NCBI RefSeq assembly: GCF_002834385.1
Contig: NZ_PITQ01000003.1
Coordinates: 372,001-436,000 of the forward strand
Length of the DNA stretch: 64,000 nucleotides
DNA from: Rahnella sp. AA
GTDB taxonomy: Bacteria; Pseudomonadota; Gammaproteobacteria; Enterobacterales; Enterobacteriaceae
Reading direction: 5' to 3'
Position numbers and translations under genes: made by a program. Below the pieces are notes generated by a model. It did no database searches. It was not told the origin of the DNA and was given only the letters and a program-made list of their open reading frames with translations. Positions 52,712-63,488 of this stretch are shown piece after piece; the stretch's first letter is position 1; every line of letters starts with the position of its first letter.

Positions 52712-52727
52712 TAACAATTTCATAACA
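52712..52727 (-). promoter_or_regulatory. ArcA-like direct repeat upstream of acnA
   Basis: Read on the minus strand, TGTTA is repeated with 11-base spacing (plus-strand TAACA at 52712-52716 and 52723-52727), the ArcA direct-repeat pattern; another copy is at 52696-52700. The first copy is inside the perfect palindrome ATTGTTAACAAT (52707-52718). acnA is ArcA-repressed in E. coli, so the site is plausible. Confidence 0.45.
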
Positions 52728-52754
52728 GCCCAAAGTGATCATCAAACAAAAAAA

Positions 52755-52788
52755 ATCCCCCAGAACCGGATGCCGGAACTGGGGGATA
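52755..52788 (-). terminator. Terminator downstream of cysB
   Basis: ATCCCCCAG and CTGGGGGAT arms with an inner CCGG-containing extension; on the minus strand followed by TTTTTTTTG. Confidence 0.9.
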
Positions 52789-52813
52789 GACGCCCGCAAC
52801 GTGATATGACGCT

Positions 52814-54069
<1,256 letters not shown>

Positions 54070-54100
54070 AAAAAAACCAGCCCGGAGGACTGGTTTTTTA
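54070..54100. terminator. Terminator downstream of topA
   Basis: AAAAAACCAG and CTGGTTTTTT arms around a GC-rich loop (CCCGGAGGA); symmetrical A and T tracts allow action on either strand, and it lies 83 bases past the topA stop. Confidence 0.85.
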
Positions 54101-54182
54101 CAATCAAATAACAACAGGTTTCAGCGGGCTTCGACTAAATGATTCACGTTGCGCGAAGGCGGCAACCCGAATCATGGCAAAA

Positions 54183-56780
54183 CTACTTCTTGCCTTCGAC
54201 CCATTTGCCGTCAACATAGAACGCTGTCCAGCCAGTGGCTTTGCCGTCTTTTTCTGAAGACACGTACTGCTGCTTCGTTTTACGGCTGAAACGCACCATC
54301 GATTTATTGCCTTCCGGATCAGCAACTGGCGCATCGGCCAGATAGCTCAGTTTCTCCGGCAGACGATCTTTGAAACGCTTCAGTTCTTCCACCAGCGGCG
54401 CACGGGTTTCGCGCGATTTAGGGAAAGTATTGGCCGCCAGGAAAACACCCGCCGCGCCATCGCGTAAGACGAAATAAGCGTCAGATTTTTCACAAGGCAG
54501 CTCCGGCAACGGAACCGGGTCTTCTTTCGGCGGCGCGACGTCACCGTTACGCAAAATCTTACGGGTATTTTTGCACTCGTCGTTGGTACAACCCATGTAC
54601 TTACCGAAACGTCCCATTTTGAGGTGCATCTCAGAACCACATTTTTCACACTCAACGATCGGGCCGTCATAGCCTTTGATGCGGAACTCGCCTTCTTCGA
54701 TTTCGTAGCCATCACATTCCGGGTTATTACCACAGACGTGTAATTTGCGCTGGTTATCGATGAGGTAGCTGTCCATCGCCGTACCGCATTTGCCGCAACG
54801 GCGTTTAGCACGCAGAGCGTTAGCTTCCGCTTCATCACCTTCAAGAATGTTGAGAACTTCAGCATCCGCGATCAGGTTGATGGTGGTTTTGCAGCGTTCT
54901 TTCGGCGGCAACGCATAACCGGAACACCCGAGGAATACGCCGGTACTGGCTGTACGGATACCCATCGGGCGGCCACAGGTCGGGCATTCGATGCTGGTCA
55001 GAACCATCTGATTCGGGCGCATACCGCCTTCTTCAGGATCCTTCTCTGCGGTTTCCAACTGCTTGCTGAATTCGGTGAAGAATTCATCCAGCACTGCTTT
55101 CCACTCCGCTTTGTTGTTCGCGACCTGGTCCAGCCCGTCTTCCATGCGTGCGGTAAAATCGTAATTCATCAGTTCGCGGAAATTGTCTTCCAGACGATCC
55201 GTGACGATTTCACCCATTTTTTCCGCATAAAAACGGCGGTTTTCAACGTGTACATAGCCCCTGTCCTGAATGGTCGAAATGATCGACGCATAGGTAGACG
55301 GGCGACCAATGCCACGTTTTTCCAACTCTTTCACCAGTGACGCTTCGCTAAAACGTGCAGGCGGTTTGGTGAAGTGCTGGGTTGGCAGCAGTTGCTGCAA
55401 CTCAAGATCGGTACCTACTTCAATTGCCGGCAGCGTTCTGTCTTCGTCGCCTTTACGCAACGCTGGCATGACTTTCGTCCAGCCATCGAAACGCAGCGTA
55501 CGGCCTTTGGCGCGCAGGGAATAATCGCCCGCTTTCACCGTCAGCGTGGTCGAATCGTACTGCGCCGGTGTCATCTGGCAGGCCACAAACTGGCGCCAGA
55601 TCAGCTGATACAGACGCTGCGCATCCGCTTCCATATCTTTGAGTTGCTCAGAAACAACAGCAACGTCAGAAGGACGGATCGCTTCATGCGCTTCCTGAGA
55701 GTTCTCTTTGTTGCTGTACTGCAACGGCGCTTTAGGCAGGTATTTATCGCCAAAGTTTGTGCCGATGTAGCCACGAACCATTTCTACAGCGTCCTGGCTC
55801 AGGTTGGTGGAGTCAGTACGCATATAGGTAATGTGACCGGCTTCATACAGACGCTGCGCCATCATCATGGTTTTCTTTACGCCAAAGCTCAGACGGGTAC
55901 TTGCCGCCTGCTGCAACGTGGAGGTAATAAACGGTGCGCCCGGCTTGCTGCTGGTCGGTTTATCTTCACGATCCACTACGGTGTAACGCGCTTTCTCAAG
56001 CAGCGAAACCGCCGCGTGAGTTTGCTCTTTATTCACCGGTTTGAACGGTTTATCGAGGTGGTGCGTCACTTCCATTTGCAGAGCGGTTTCTTTCTTCGCC
56101 AGCAAATCAGCGTGCAATTCCCAGTATTCTTCCGGCACGAACGCTTTGATTTCTTTTTCGCGCTCAACCACCAGACGAACTGCCACGGACTGAACACGGC
56201 CAGCGGATAAACCACGGGCAATTTTCTTCCACAACAGCGGGGAAACCATGTAACCCACCACGCGGTCCATAAATCGACGCGCCTGCTGGGCATTAACACG
56301 ATCGATATTCAGCTCGCCCGGTTCTTTAAACGCATTCTGAATCGCGTTCTTGGTAATTTCGTTAAATACGACGCGGCTGAAACGTTTGTCATCACCGCCA
56401 ATCACTTCCCGCAAATGCCAGGCAATCGCCTCTCCTTCGCGGTCAAGGTCGGTTGCGAGATAGATGTGGTCAGCTTTTTCCGCTAACGCTTTTAACTCAG
56501 CAACCACTTTTTCTTTACCGGGAAGTATTTCGTATTGCGCTTCCCAACCATGATACGGATCGACGCCCATGCGATTAACCAGCGCCGTTTTCTCATCCTT
56601 TTTTACTTTTTTCTTTGTTTTTTCTTCGGCTGAGTCGGTGGTTTTTTTTGCAGCGGATCCACTGGTCGGTAAATCGCGGATATGACCGACGCTGGACTTA
56701 ACCACGTAGTCATTTCCTAAATATTTATTAATCGTTTTGGCTTTTGCCGGGGACTCAACTATTACGAGAGCTTTGCCCAT
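54183..56780 (-). CDS. topA: DNA topoisomerase I TopA
   Basis: An 865-residue type IA topoisomerase that relaxes negative supercoils. The TOPRIM domain starts [17 protein letters not shown] and has [13 protein letters not shown] with the metal-binding acids. The active-site tyrosine lies in [13 protein letters not shown] (about residue 320). The C-terminal region has three tetracysteine zinc ribbons: CPTCGRPMG...[10 protein letters not shown]...C and CEKCGSEMH...C, followed by two cysteine-poor ribbon-like repeats. A Lys/Thr-rich insert at residues 43-65 is slightly longer than in E. coli. Order with cysB and yciN is conserved. Confidence 0.97.
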   Translation of the reverse strand: MGKALVIVESPAKAKTINKYLGNDYVVKSSVGHIRDLPTSGSAAKKTTDSAEEKTKKKVKKDEKTALVNRMGVDPYHGWEAQYEILPGKEKVVAELKALAEKADHIYLATDLDREGEAIAWHLREVIGGDDKRFSRVVFNEITKNAIQNAFKEPGELNIDRVNAQQARRFMDRVVGYMVSPLLWKKIARGLSAGRVQSVAVRLVVEREKEIKAFVPEEYWELHADLLAKKETALQMEVTHHLDKPFKPVNKEQTHAAVSLLEKARYTVVDREDKPTSSKPGAPFITSTLQQAASTRLSFGVKKTMMMAQRLYEAGHITYMRTDSTNLSQDAVEMVRGYIGTNFGDKYLPKAPLQYSNKENSQEAHEAIRPSDVAVVSEQLKDMEADAQRLYQLIWRQFVACQMTPAQYDSTTLTVKAGDYSLRAKGRTLRFDGWTKVMPALRKGDEDRTLPAIEVGTDLELQQLLPTQHFTKPPARFSEASLVKELEKRGIGRPSTYASIISTIQDRGYVHVENRRFYAEKMGEIVTDRLEDNFRELMNYDFTARMEDGLDQVANNKAEWKAVLDEFFTEFSKQLETAEKDPEEGGMRPNQMVLTSIECPTCGRPMGIRTASTGVFLGCSGYALPPKERCKTTINLIADAEVLNILEGDEAEANALRAKRRCGKCGTAMDSYLIDNQRKLHVCGNNPECDGYEIEEGEFRIKGYDGPIVECEKCGSEMHLKMGRFGKYMGCTNDECKNTRKILRNGDVAPPKEDPVPLPELPCEKSDAYFVLRDGAAGVFLAANTFPKSRETRAPLVEELKRFKDRLPEKLSYLADAPVADPEGNKSMVRFSRKTKQQYVSSEKDGKATGWTAFYVDGKWVEGKK

Positions 56781-57221
56781 AATTACCTTTACCTGAATGA
56801 TTCTTCATCATCTGAAGAAGATTTTGTCTAGTTATGCCGCGGCACAATATCACGTCTTTTTTTATATTGCGGCAGTGAGTCAGAACGTCAACTCATTTCT
56901 TTTAAAGAAGGAGCGAACTGACTTCCAGAGGTTCAAAACACTGATTCTGCGAGGGATTAACCAGACAGGGCTCAGCAGAATGTGCCCGTTTTTACGTCAA
57001 ATAATGACCAAGCGTAAACAAAACATTCCACCTGAAGCCACAAAATCCCACACTCTACCTGATAAAAATCGTCACGCAAACTAATTAACACGTAAACGCC
57101 CTTTTCGCCAATGCGCTCAAAATATAAGCGAAAGGCAAAATGGATTACCCCCAGCAGATTTGCGGTTTTGTAAGCAGCAGGATTACAATAACGCCAGCAA
57201 TTATAGTGGGGAGTAAATATC
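56781..57221. other. Intergenic region between topA and yciN
   Basis: A 441-base divergent gap. It should hold the supercoiling-sensitive topA promoters and the yciN promoter. A small hairpin TTCTTCA/TGAAGAA lies at about 56801-56821 in the topA leader. The 95-codon frame starting at 56797 has no ribosome-binding site and a random-looking translation and is not taken as a gene. Confidence 0.5.
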
Positions 57222-57473
57222 ATGCACGAAAATACATCGGCAATTAGTCGCGAAGCTTTACTGACCGAGGCGAATAAGGTTATCCGTGAGCACGAAGATT
57301 TCATACACGGAATGCTGGCGACAGAAGTTGAGCAAAATGGCAATGTGCTGGTTTTCCGCGGGGAGTTCTTCATGGATCAGGACGGTTTACCCACCCGAAA
57401 AACCACCGCAGTGTTTAATATGTTTAAGCACCTGGCCCATCTTTTTTCAGAAAAATACCATCTCGAAGATTGA
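57222..57473 (+). CDS. yciN: YciN family protein
   Basis: An 83-residue soluble acidic protein. It follows the DUF2498/YciN pattern: [19 protein letters not shown], then [21 protein letters not shown] and the highly conserved C-terminus [19 protein letters not shown]-like (here [11 protein letters not shown]). Function is unknown. It sits next to topA and divergent from it as in E. coli. A GTGGGGAG ribosome-binding site precedes the ATG and a good terminator follows. Confidence 0.94.
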   Translation: MHENTSAISREALLTEANKVIREHEDFIHGMLATEVEQNGNVLVFRGEFFMDQDGLPTRKTTAVFNMFKHLAHLFSEKYHLED

Positions 57474-57540
57474 GATAAAAAAGCCGCAATAAAAGAAGGC
57501 GCAACCGGTTAGCTTTCGGAGTAAACCGAGCCGATAAAAA

Positions 57541-57564
57541 AAGGGACCGAAGTCCCTTTTTCTT
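57541..57564. terminator. Bidirectional terminator between yciN and sohB
   Basis: AAGGGAC-CGAA-GTCCCTT stem flanked by AAAAAA and TTTTTC, between convergent genes. Confidence 0.88.
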
Positions 57565-57588
57565 TACGCGTTTAATGAGGTAAAGCGT

Positions 57589-58632
57589 TTACACTAACGG
57601 CTTCTGACTGCGCTGCAACCAGCGCAGGAACAGACGGTCTGCACTTTCAGCCGCGCTGCCGGTGAATCTGTCCATCATGCGTTTCCGACGGGCATAACGC
57701 ACAGCAATCACTTCATGATTTTTCATTTCTGCAATCAGTAAATCATCACTGGTGCCGATGGCATCAATCAGGCCGTTTTCGCGTGCCTGCGTGCCAAACC
57801 AATGTTCACCGGTTGCCACAGCATCGATATCCAGCGACGGACGATTCTGATGCACAAACTCTTTGAACAGAACGTGAGTTTCATTCAGGTCTTCGCGGAA
57901 TTTCTCGCGCCCTTCTTCGGTGTTTTCACCCAACAGCGTCAGGGTACGTTTGAATGCCCCCGCCGTATGCAGTTCGATATCAATATCGTTCTTTTTCAGT
58001 AAGCGGTTAAAGTTAGGGATCTGCGCAACCACGCCAATCGAACCGATAATAGCAAACGGCGCGGCGACAATGCGGTCAGCCACGCAGGCCATCATATATC
58101 CGCCACTGGCGGCAACTTTATCCACCGCCACCGTCAGGCGGATCCCGCTCTGACGCAAACGAACCAACTGTGAAGCCGCCAGGCCGTAACCGTGAACCAC
58201 GCCGCCCGGGCTTTCCAGGCGCAACAGCACTTCGTCTTCCGGCGTGGCCACCGCGAGTACCGCAGAGATTTCTTCGCGCAGCGAAGTCACTTCATGCGCA
58301 TCCATACTGCCTTTGAAATCGAGAACGTACAGGCAAGGTTTAGCCTTCGAGCCGCCAGCCTTTGCCTGCAACTTTTTCTGTTTGGCTTCGACTTTATCTT
58401 TTTTCTTCAGTTCTTTGCTGTGTAATTTCAACTCAGCCGGATTCATGCGTGCACTGCGCATTTCGCGCTGCATCTCACGGTACTGCTCCCCTAAATCGAC
58501 CAGACGCAACTCCCCTTTATCCTGAGATTTGCGATGACGAAGACCAACCACCAATATCACCAGCGCGCCGATCGCGATCACTACGGTCACAACTTTGGCC
58601 AAAAACAGCCCGTAAAGAGAAAGTAAATCCAC
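57589..58632 (-). CDS. sohB: Inner-membrane peptidase SohB (S49 family, GTG start)
   Basis: A 347-residue membrane-anchored serine peptidase of the SppA/SohB group. An N-terminal helix (about residues 8-28) is followed by a charged region and the S49 domain. The probable nucleophile serine is in VAASGGYMMACVADRI (about residue 175), with the downstream GSIGV and KRTLTLLGENTEEGR region supplying the lysine partner. The start codon is GTG (58630-58632), with the N-terminus DLLSLYGLFLAKVVTV collinear with E. coli. It was named as a multicopy suppressor of htrA loss. It is convergent with yciN. Confidence 0.94.
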   Translation of the reverse strand: MDLLSLYGLFLAKVVTVVIAIGALVILVVGLRHRKSQDKGELRLVDLGEQYREMQREMRSARMNPAELKLHSKELKKKDKVEAKQKKLQAKAGGSKAKPCLYVLDFKGSMDAHEVTSLREEISAVLAVATPEDEVLLRLESPGGVVHGYGLAASQLVRLRQSGIRLTVAVDKVAASGGYMMACVADRIVAAPFAIIGSIGVVAQIPNFNRLLKKNDIDIELHTAGAFKRTLTLLGENTEEGREKFREDLNETHVLFKEFVHQNRPSLDIDAVATGEHWFGTQARENGLIDAIGTSDDLLIAEMKNHEVIAVRYARRKRMMDRFTGSAAESADRLFLRWLQRSQKPLV

Positions 58633-58976
58633 AAAAACCGCCTTTTCACTGTGGTCAGAAAGATGCTGAACATTCTAGACAATCGCCGCTGCGGCGTCTT
58701 GTTTGAATATGACATTGTCAATCGTACGTAAATCTGAGTGCGTCTGTGTTCCAATTTTGTTACAAAAGAGCTGTCCGTTTTGGGGTTAATCATTGAAACT
58801 CCTGCCCATTTAAGGCATATAACCGGTGATCAATTCCGAAACACCCCCAATTCACGCCAAAATGCCGGAAGGTGGTTGAGCGCAATTTCTCCCCCATCCT
58901 GCATTTTTGATACTCAGAGCGCCCGATGTGATGCCGGCCATTGCCGCCACATCTGGCCCGTATATAAGGACCGACC
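58633..58976. other. Divergent intergenic region between sohB and yciK
   Basis: A 344-base gap that should hold both promoters. No conserved operator, hairpin or small gene stands out. Confidence 0.5.
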
Positions 58977-59738
58977 ATGCACTATCATCCGAAATCTGAT
59001 TTGCTTAATCACCGTATTATCCTGGTCACCGGCGCTGGCGATGGTATTGGTCGGGAGGCGGCGCTGACGTATGCCCGCTTTGGTGCGCAGGTGATTTTAC
59101 TCGGACGTACCGAAAGTAAACTGGCCAGCGTTCAGCAGGAAATTACCGCCAGAAACCTGCGTCCCGCGTACATTTATGCACTCGATTTACTGAGCGCCAG
59201 CGAACATGATTGCCAGCGCGTCGCCAGCCAGATTGCCGAATGGGTGCCGCATCTCGACGGCGTTTTACACAACGCGGGGTTGCTGACGGAAATCACGCCA
59301 ATGGCTGACATTCAGTTGCAGGACTGGATGAACGTTATGCAGGTGAACGTTAACGCGACGTTTATGCTGACGCAGGCATTGCTGCCGCTGCTGCTCAAAT
59401 CGGCCAGTGCGTCACTGGTATTCACAACGTCCAGCGTCGGGCGCGAAGGCCGCAGTGGCTGGGGTGCCTACGCGGTATCGAAATTCGCGACCGAAGGCAT
59501 GATGCAGGTGCTGGCGGAAGAACATAAACACACCGGATTGCGGGTGAACTGCATTAATCCCGGCGGTACGCGAACCAGCATGCGTGCCAGCGCGTTCCCG
59601 GATGAGAACAAAGACAAACTTAAGACACCGGCTGATATCATGCCGCTGTACCTCTATCTGATGGGTGATGACAGCCGTCGGAAAACCGGTACCAGCTTTG
59701 ATGCCCAGCCTGGCCGTAAAGCCGGTCCAGCAGAGTAA
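58977..59738 (+). CDS. yciK: Short-chain dehydrogenase/reductase YciK
   Basis: A 253-residue Rossmann-fold oxidoreductase of the classical SDR family. The cofactor loop TGAGDGIGREAAL is at about residues 18-30, the NAG motif in VLHNAGLL near 95, the catalytic Ser in FTTSSVGREG (about 145) and the YxxxK in AYAVSKFATEG (Tyr about 162, Lys 166). Substrate is unknown. AAGGACC precedes the ATG. It lies 11 bases upstream of btuR on the same strand, so the two probably form an operon as in E. coli. Confidence 0.95.
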   Translation: MHYHPKSDLLNHRIILVTGAGDGIGREAALTYARFGAQVILLGRTESKLASVQQEITARNLRPAYIYALDLLSASEHDCQRVASQIAEWVPHLDGVLHNAGLLTEITPMADIQLQDWMNVMQVNVNATFMLTQALLPLLLKSASASLVFTTSSVGREGRSGWGAYAVSKFATEGMMQVLAEEHKHTGLRVNCINPGGTRTSMRASAFPDENKDKLKTPADIMPLYLYLMGDDSRRKTGTSFDAQPGRKAGPAE

Positions 59739-59749
59739 CGGAGCCGAAT

Positions 59750-60340
59750 ATGACTGAAGATCGCCACAAGCAGCGCCAGCAAAAGCTGAAAGAACAGGTT
59801 GATGCGCGCATTGATGCCGCAAAAGAACAGCGCGGCATTTTGATTGTGTTTACCGGCAACGGCAAAGGCAAAACCACCGCCGCTTTCGGGACGGTGACCC
59901 GCGCGGTCGGGCACGGAATGCGTGCGGCGGTGATCCAGTTTATTAAAGGTGAATGGCCGAACGGCGAGAAAAATCTTATGGAACCACACGGCGTTGAGTT
60001 TCAGGTGATGGCAACCGGTTTTACCTGGGAAACACAGAACAAGGAAACGGATACCGCTGCCTGTCAGGCCGTCTGGCAGCATGGGAAGCGCATGCTGGCC
60101 GATATCTCACTCGATCTCGTCGTGCTCGATGAACTGACGTACATGGTCAGTTTCGGTTATCTGGATTTGCAGGAAGTGGTTGATGCGCTGAACGCCCGTC
60201 CGGCGCACCAGACGGTGATTATCACCGGCCGTGGCTGCCACCGTGATCTGCTGGAACTGGCCGATACCGTCAGCGAACTGCGTCCGGTGAAACATGCTTT
60301 TGATGCGGGCATTATGGCGCAGCAGGGTATTGACTGGTAA
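59750..60340 (+). CDS. btuR: Cob(I)yrinic acid a,c-diamide adenosyltransferase BtuR/CobO
   Basis: A 196-residue CobA-type ATP:corrinoid adenosyltransferase, which adds the upper 5'-deoxyadenosyl ligand to cobalamin precursors. The P-loop GNGKGKTTAAFG is at about residues 36-47, preceded by a basic N-terminal helix that caps the active site. Walker B-like LVVLDELTY is near 120 and IITGRG near 158. It supports both uptake-salvage of corrinoids and the cobUSCT pathway that converges on it from the right. Confidence 0.95.
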   Translation: MTEDRHKQRQQKLKEQVDARIDAAKEQRGILIVFTGNGKGKTTAAFGTVTRAVGHGMRAAVIQFIKGEWPNGEKNLMEPHGVEFQVMATGFTWETQNKETDTAACQAVWQHGKRMLADISLDLVVLDELTYMVSFGYLDLQEVVDALNARPAHQTVIITGRGCHRDLLELADTVSELRPVKHAFDAGIMAQQGIDW

Positions 60341-60368
60341 CACCCTGCTTTTCTTTAAAGCGTCAATC

Positions 60369-61412
60369 TCAGAGCGTGATCTGACACTCCTCCAGCGTCG
60401 CCATTTCATTATGAATCGCGCAGGCGGCATCAATCAGCGGTAATGCCAGCGCAGCGCCGCTGCCCTCACCCAGACGCAGGTTCAGGTCAAAATACGGCTG
60501 CAAACCCAGCGCCACAAGGGCTATTGTCGCGCCCTGCTCGGCCGAAAGATGTGACGGAATAAGATACGGTTTCAGCGCCGGTGCCATCTGACAGGCCGCC
60601 AGTGCCGAGGCGTAAGACAGGAAACCGTCCAGCACCACCGGAATTCCCGCCGCCGCCGCACCGATCATTGCGCCCGCCATACCGACAAGTTCAAACCCGC
60701 CGACTTTCGACATGACATCCAGCGCATCCGAGGCGTCCGGCTGATTCACCGCGATGGCTTTTTCCACCACGCTGATTTTATGGGCCAGCCGCTCCGGCGG
60801 AAGATTTGCGCCCAGTCCGACCGTTTGCGCAGGGGCTGCGCCGGTGAGCACCGCCACCATTGCTGCCGCTGGCGTGGTGTTTGCCATGCCCAGCTCACCG
60901 ACAGCCAGCAGGGACAACCCGCTTTCCGCTTTCGCAATCACGCGCTCTGCGCTCCAGACCAGCAATGATTCCGCCTGTTCACGGGTCATCGCCGGGCCGG
61001 CTGCAATATTGCCGGTGCCTTGCGCGACTTTGTGGTTCAGCGTGCCGGGAATGTCCGGGCCGAGTATCCCGCAGTCGACCAGCGTCACCTGTGCTCCGGC
61101 GTTACGCGCCAGCACGGAAACCCCGGCTTTTCCCTGGACGATATTGATGGCCTGAATTGCGGTGACGACCTGCGGCGAAGGCGTTACGCCTTCGTGCCAA
61201 ACGCCGTGATCGGCGGCCATCACAAGAATTTCTTTGCTGGGGAATTTCAGCGGTGCTTTGCCGCGAATCGACGCCAGCTGGATAGCCAGCTGCTCCAGAC
61301 GCCCGAGACTGCCCAGCGGTTTAACCAGGCTGTCCAGACGTTCTGCGGCAGCCCGTGCGGCCTCTGCGTCGGGTTCAGCAATCTGACGGATGATATTTGT
61401 CAGCGAAGCCAT
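60369..61412 (-). CDS. cobT: Nicotinate-nucleotide:dimethylbenzimidazole phosphoribosyltransferase CobT
   Basis: A 347-residue enzyme that transfers the phosphoribosyl group of NaMN to 5,6-dimethylbenzimidazole, giving alpha-ribazole 5'-phosphate for the lower ligand of cobalamin. Conserved features are MAADHGVWHEGVTPSP near residue 85, ELGMANTTPAAA near 175 and the C-terminal LGEGSGAALALPL with the catalytic Glu (about residue 318). It is the last gene of cobU-cobS-cobC-cobT. Length equals the family's usual 340-356. Confidence 0.95.
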   Translation of the reverse strand: MASLTNIIRQIAEPDAEAARAAAERLDSLVKPLGSLGRLEQLAIQLASIRGKAPLKFPSKEILVMAADHGVWHEGVTPSPQVVTAIQAINIVQGKAGVSVLARNAGAQVTLVDCGILGPDIPGTLNHKVAQGTGNIAAGPAMTREQAESLLVWSAERVIAKAESGLSLLAVGELGMANTTPAAAMVAVLTGAAPAQTVGLGANLPPERLAHKISVVEKAIAVNQPDASDALDVMSKVGGFELVGMAGAMIGAAAAGIPVVLDGFLSYASALAACQMAPALKPYLIPSHLSAEQGATIALVALGLQPYFDLNLRLGEGSGAALALPLIDAACAIHNEMATLEECQITL

Positions 61413-61438
61413 CGGTGTTCCTTATCGTGATCAAAAAG

Positions 61439-62035
61439 TTAAATACCGCTGTCGTTGAAACGTTGGATAACACAGGCGCCCGGGCTTAAATCGATTTCGC
61501 ACAGACAGCCTTGTTTAAACGGAAAGCGCCACATGTCAGCGGGCGCGAGTTTGAGCATCATCGCCAGCAACAGGCTGAGCGAACCCTGGTGCGCCACAAT
61601 AGCCACGCGGTTTCCCTGCGGACGCAGGTGAATTTGCTGCAACGCCTGACGGATCCGCCCGGTGAATTCGGTGAAGGATTCGCCCTGAGGCACTGCCGCT
61701 TTTTGCCAGTCCTGACACCACTGCTGATAACCTTCTGCCTCCGAGGCTTCCAGCTCTTTGTGATGGCGCATTTCCCATTCGCCAAATCCCATTTCCCGGA
61801 GCAGAGGCTGGCTTTCTACAGCGATTTCACGCCCTTTAACGATAAATTCAGCCGTGGCCAGGCTGCGCCGCATGCCGGAGTGGATCACACAATCGAGCGG
61901 TGTTTCCGCCAGTTGGCGAGCGACGTGCTGCGCCTGCGTTTCACCCTGCGCGGTCAGCGCGATATCGCTGCTGCCGCAGAAAACGCCATCAACGTTAGCC
62001 TGAGTTTGTCCGTGTCGTATCAGATATAGCTTCAT
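61439..62035 (-). CDS. cobC: Alpha-ribazole phosphatase CobC
   Basis: A 198-residue histidine-phosphatase-superfamily enzyme that removes the phosphate of alpha-ribazole 5'-phosphate or adenosylcobalamin phosphate. The catalytic motif LIRHGQTQAN is at residues 5-14 (His8), a second Arg in SGMRRSLATAEF near 55, Glu in EMGFGEWE near 85 and the C-terminal His in VAIVAHQGSL near 148. It is embedded between cobS and cobT, which supports this role over a general phosphoglycerate mutase. Confidence 0.93.
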   Translation of the reverse strand: MKLYLIRHGQTQANVDGVFCGSSDIALTAQGETQAQHVARQLAETPLDCVIHSGMRRSLATAEFIVKGREIAVESQPLLREMGFGEWEMRHHKELEASEAEGYQQWCQDWQKAAVPQGESFTEFTGRIRQALQQIHLRPQGNRVAIVAHQGSLSLLLAMMLKLAPADMWRFPFKQGCLCEIDLSPGACVIQRFNDSGI

Positions 62036-62044
62036 TATGTTGCC

Positions 62045-62797
62045 TCAGCGCCACAACAGGAAAAACAGGAATACCAGCTCGCTTAATTCACACGCGGCAC
62101 CCAGCGTATCACCGGTTTGCCCGCCTATACGGCTGGCGACAAAACGGCGGAAGGCGAAGGTAAAACACAGCGTCATCAGCAGGGCAAACAGCGATGAAAA
62201 ACCGGCGATGCACAGAACCAACGCGGCCATCAGCAGTAACGTGATATAAAAACGCCCTTCGCTGATTTTGCCGATAAACAGATTGCCCATGCCCGATTCA
62301 CGGGCGTAAGACTGCCGGAACATCATGACGGACATCATTCCCCGCCCGATAACCGGCGCCACAATAAGAGCGGCAAACACCGCCAGACCGTCAGCGCTTA
62401 TCTGATAAATCAGCGCCGTACGCAGCAAAATAGCGACAATCAGCGCCAGTGCACCGTTGGTGCCAATGCGACTGTCGCGCATGATTTCCAGAATACGCTC
62501 ACGGCTGCGAACCGAAAACAGCCCGTCGCAGGTGTCCGCCAGCCCGTCAAGATGCAGTGCGCCGGTCAGCATAATGTGAGCGATAACCGCGGCAACCGCC
62601 GCCGGAAATGCGCCGACGTGCGGAACCAGAATTCCCCAGACCAGCGCAGAAAGCAGGCCGACAACCAGCCCGGCGAAAGGGAAACACACAATCCCGCGCG
62701 GGTAATCTTTCATTTCAACACCGTCACACCAGCGTTCTTTGACCGGAATGCGGGTGAGGAACTGCAACGTCGCGAGAAACAGACGCCATGTCATCAT
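62045..62797 (-). CDS. cobS: Adenosylcobinamide-GDP ribazoletransferase CobS
   Basis: A 250-residue inner-membrane enzyme that joins adenosylcobinamide-GDP with alpha-ribazole (or its phosphate) to form cobalamin. The family signature GALHLDGLADTCDGLFS is at about residues 79-95 with the Asp residues likely binding Mg2+, followed by RIGTNGALAL and about six hydrophobic helices. It starts 14 bases after cobU and ends 10 bases before cobC, so the four genes are one operon. Confidence 0.95.
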   Translation of the reverse strand: MMTWRLFLATLQFLTRIPVKERWCDGVEMKDYPRGIVCFPFAGLVVGLLSALVWGILVPHVGAFPAAVAAVIAHIMLTGALHLDGLADTCDGLFSVRSRERILEIMRDSRIGTNGALALIVAILLRTALIYQISADGLAVFAALIVAPVIGRGMMSVMMFRQSYARESGMGNLFIGKISEGRFYITLLLMAALVLCIAGFSSLFALLMTLCFTFAFRRFVASRIGGQTGDTLGAACELSELVFLFFLLWR

Positions 62798-62811
62798 CGT
62801 AAGATCCTTTT

Positions 62812-63366
62812 TTACGCAGACGTTTTTACCGGCACCGGGATCCCGGAGACCACCAGATAAACGTCATCTGCCGTTGCCGCCAGTTGCTGATTCGCCCGAC
62901 CGGCGATATCACGAAAACGCCGTGCCAAAAGATTATCGGGGACAATCCCCATACCGACTTCATTAGTAACGATAATCACTTCCGACTCAGAATGCAGAGC
63001 CGCATCCGCCAGCTGAGTGATTTGCGTCAAAATATGCTGTTCGATAGCGGTGAAATCCATCGCTTCCGGCTCTGCTTCACCGGCCATATCAAACAGCAGA
63101 TTCGTAATCAGCGTGGTGACGCATTCAATCACGATCGTCGGGAATTCAGCTTGCTTCAACCGCACCACGTCGCCTAAATCACGTTGGCTTTCAAAGGTAT
63201 GCCAGTGCGACGGGCGTTGCTGCTGGTGAAAGCGGATCCGCTCAGCCATTTCTGCATCGGTCACCGCAGACGTGGCGATATACAACACGTCTCCGCCACG
63301 TTTTTCGGCGATCTGTTCGGCAAAACGGCTTTTACCGCTGCGCGCGCCGCCGGTAATCAGCATCAT
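62812..63366 (-). CDS. cobU: Adenosylcobinamide kinase/guanylyltransferase CobU
   Basis: A 184-residue bifunctional enzyme that phosphorylates adenosylcobinamide and activates it with GMP. The P-loop GGARSGKSRFAEQ is at residues 6-18, the guanylylated His lies in RIRFHQQQRPSHWHTFE (about residues 45-61), and VTNEVGMGIVPDN near 135 is conserved. It is the first gene of cobUSCT. The leader of about 50 bases before the rluB terminator is too short to contain a cobalamin riboswitch. Confidence 0.95.
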   Translation of the reverse strand: MMLITGGARSGKSRFAEQIAEKRGGDVLYIATSAVTDAEMAERIRFHQQQRPSHWHTFESQRDLGDVVRLKQAEFPTIVIECVTTLITNLLFDMAGEAEPEAMDFTAIEQHILTQITQLADAALHSESEVIIVTNEVGMGIVPDNLLARRFRDIAGRANQQLAATADDVYLVVSGIPVPVKTSA

Positions 63367-63424
63367 AATCGGCTCCCTTTAAGTTGAGCGAATAATCACG
63401 TTCCGCCCTGATTTTTGAGCAAAA

Positions 63425-63452
63425 AAAACCGCAGCCGGTGAGAGCTGCGGTT
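63425..63452. terminator. Terminator between rluB and cobU
   Basis: AAACCGCAGC and GCTGCGGTTT arms, with an A7 run on the left that reads as TTTTTTT on the minus strand; ends rluB. Confidence 0.9.
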
Positions 63453-63488
63453 TATGAGCATAACGGTTAGCGGTTCGCTTGTCAGCGA

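Noticed and set aside
52612-52813. Orthologues of the small genes ymiA and yciX between cysB and acnA
   Set aside because: Only about 200 bases with a terminator and AT-rich promoter sequence; no matching small frame.
55374-56210. 278-codon frame opposite topA
   Set aside because: Antisense shadow with Arg/His/Phe-rich random composition and no ribosome-binding site.
56797-57084. 95-codon frame in the topA-yciN gap
   Set aside because: No ribosome-binding site, overlaps the expected topA promoter region, translation looks random.
63367-63424. Possible cobalamin riboswitch before cobU
   Set aside because: The gap is far too short for the roughly 200-base element.
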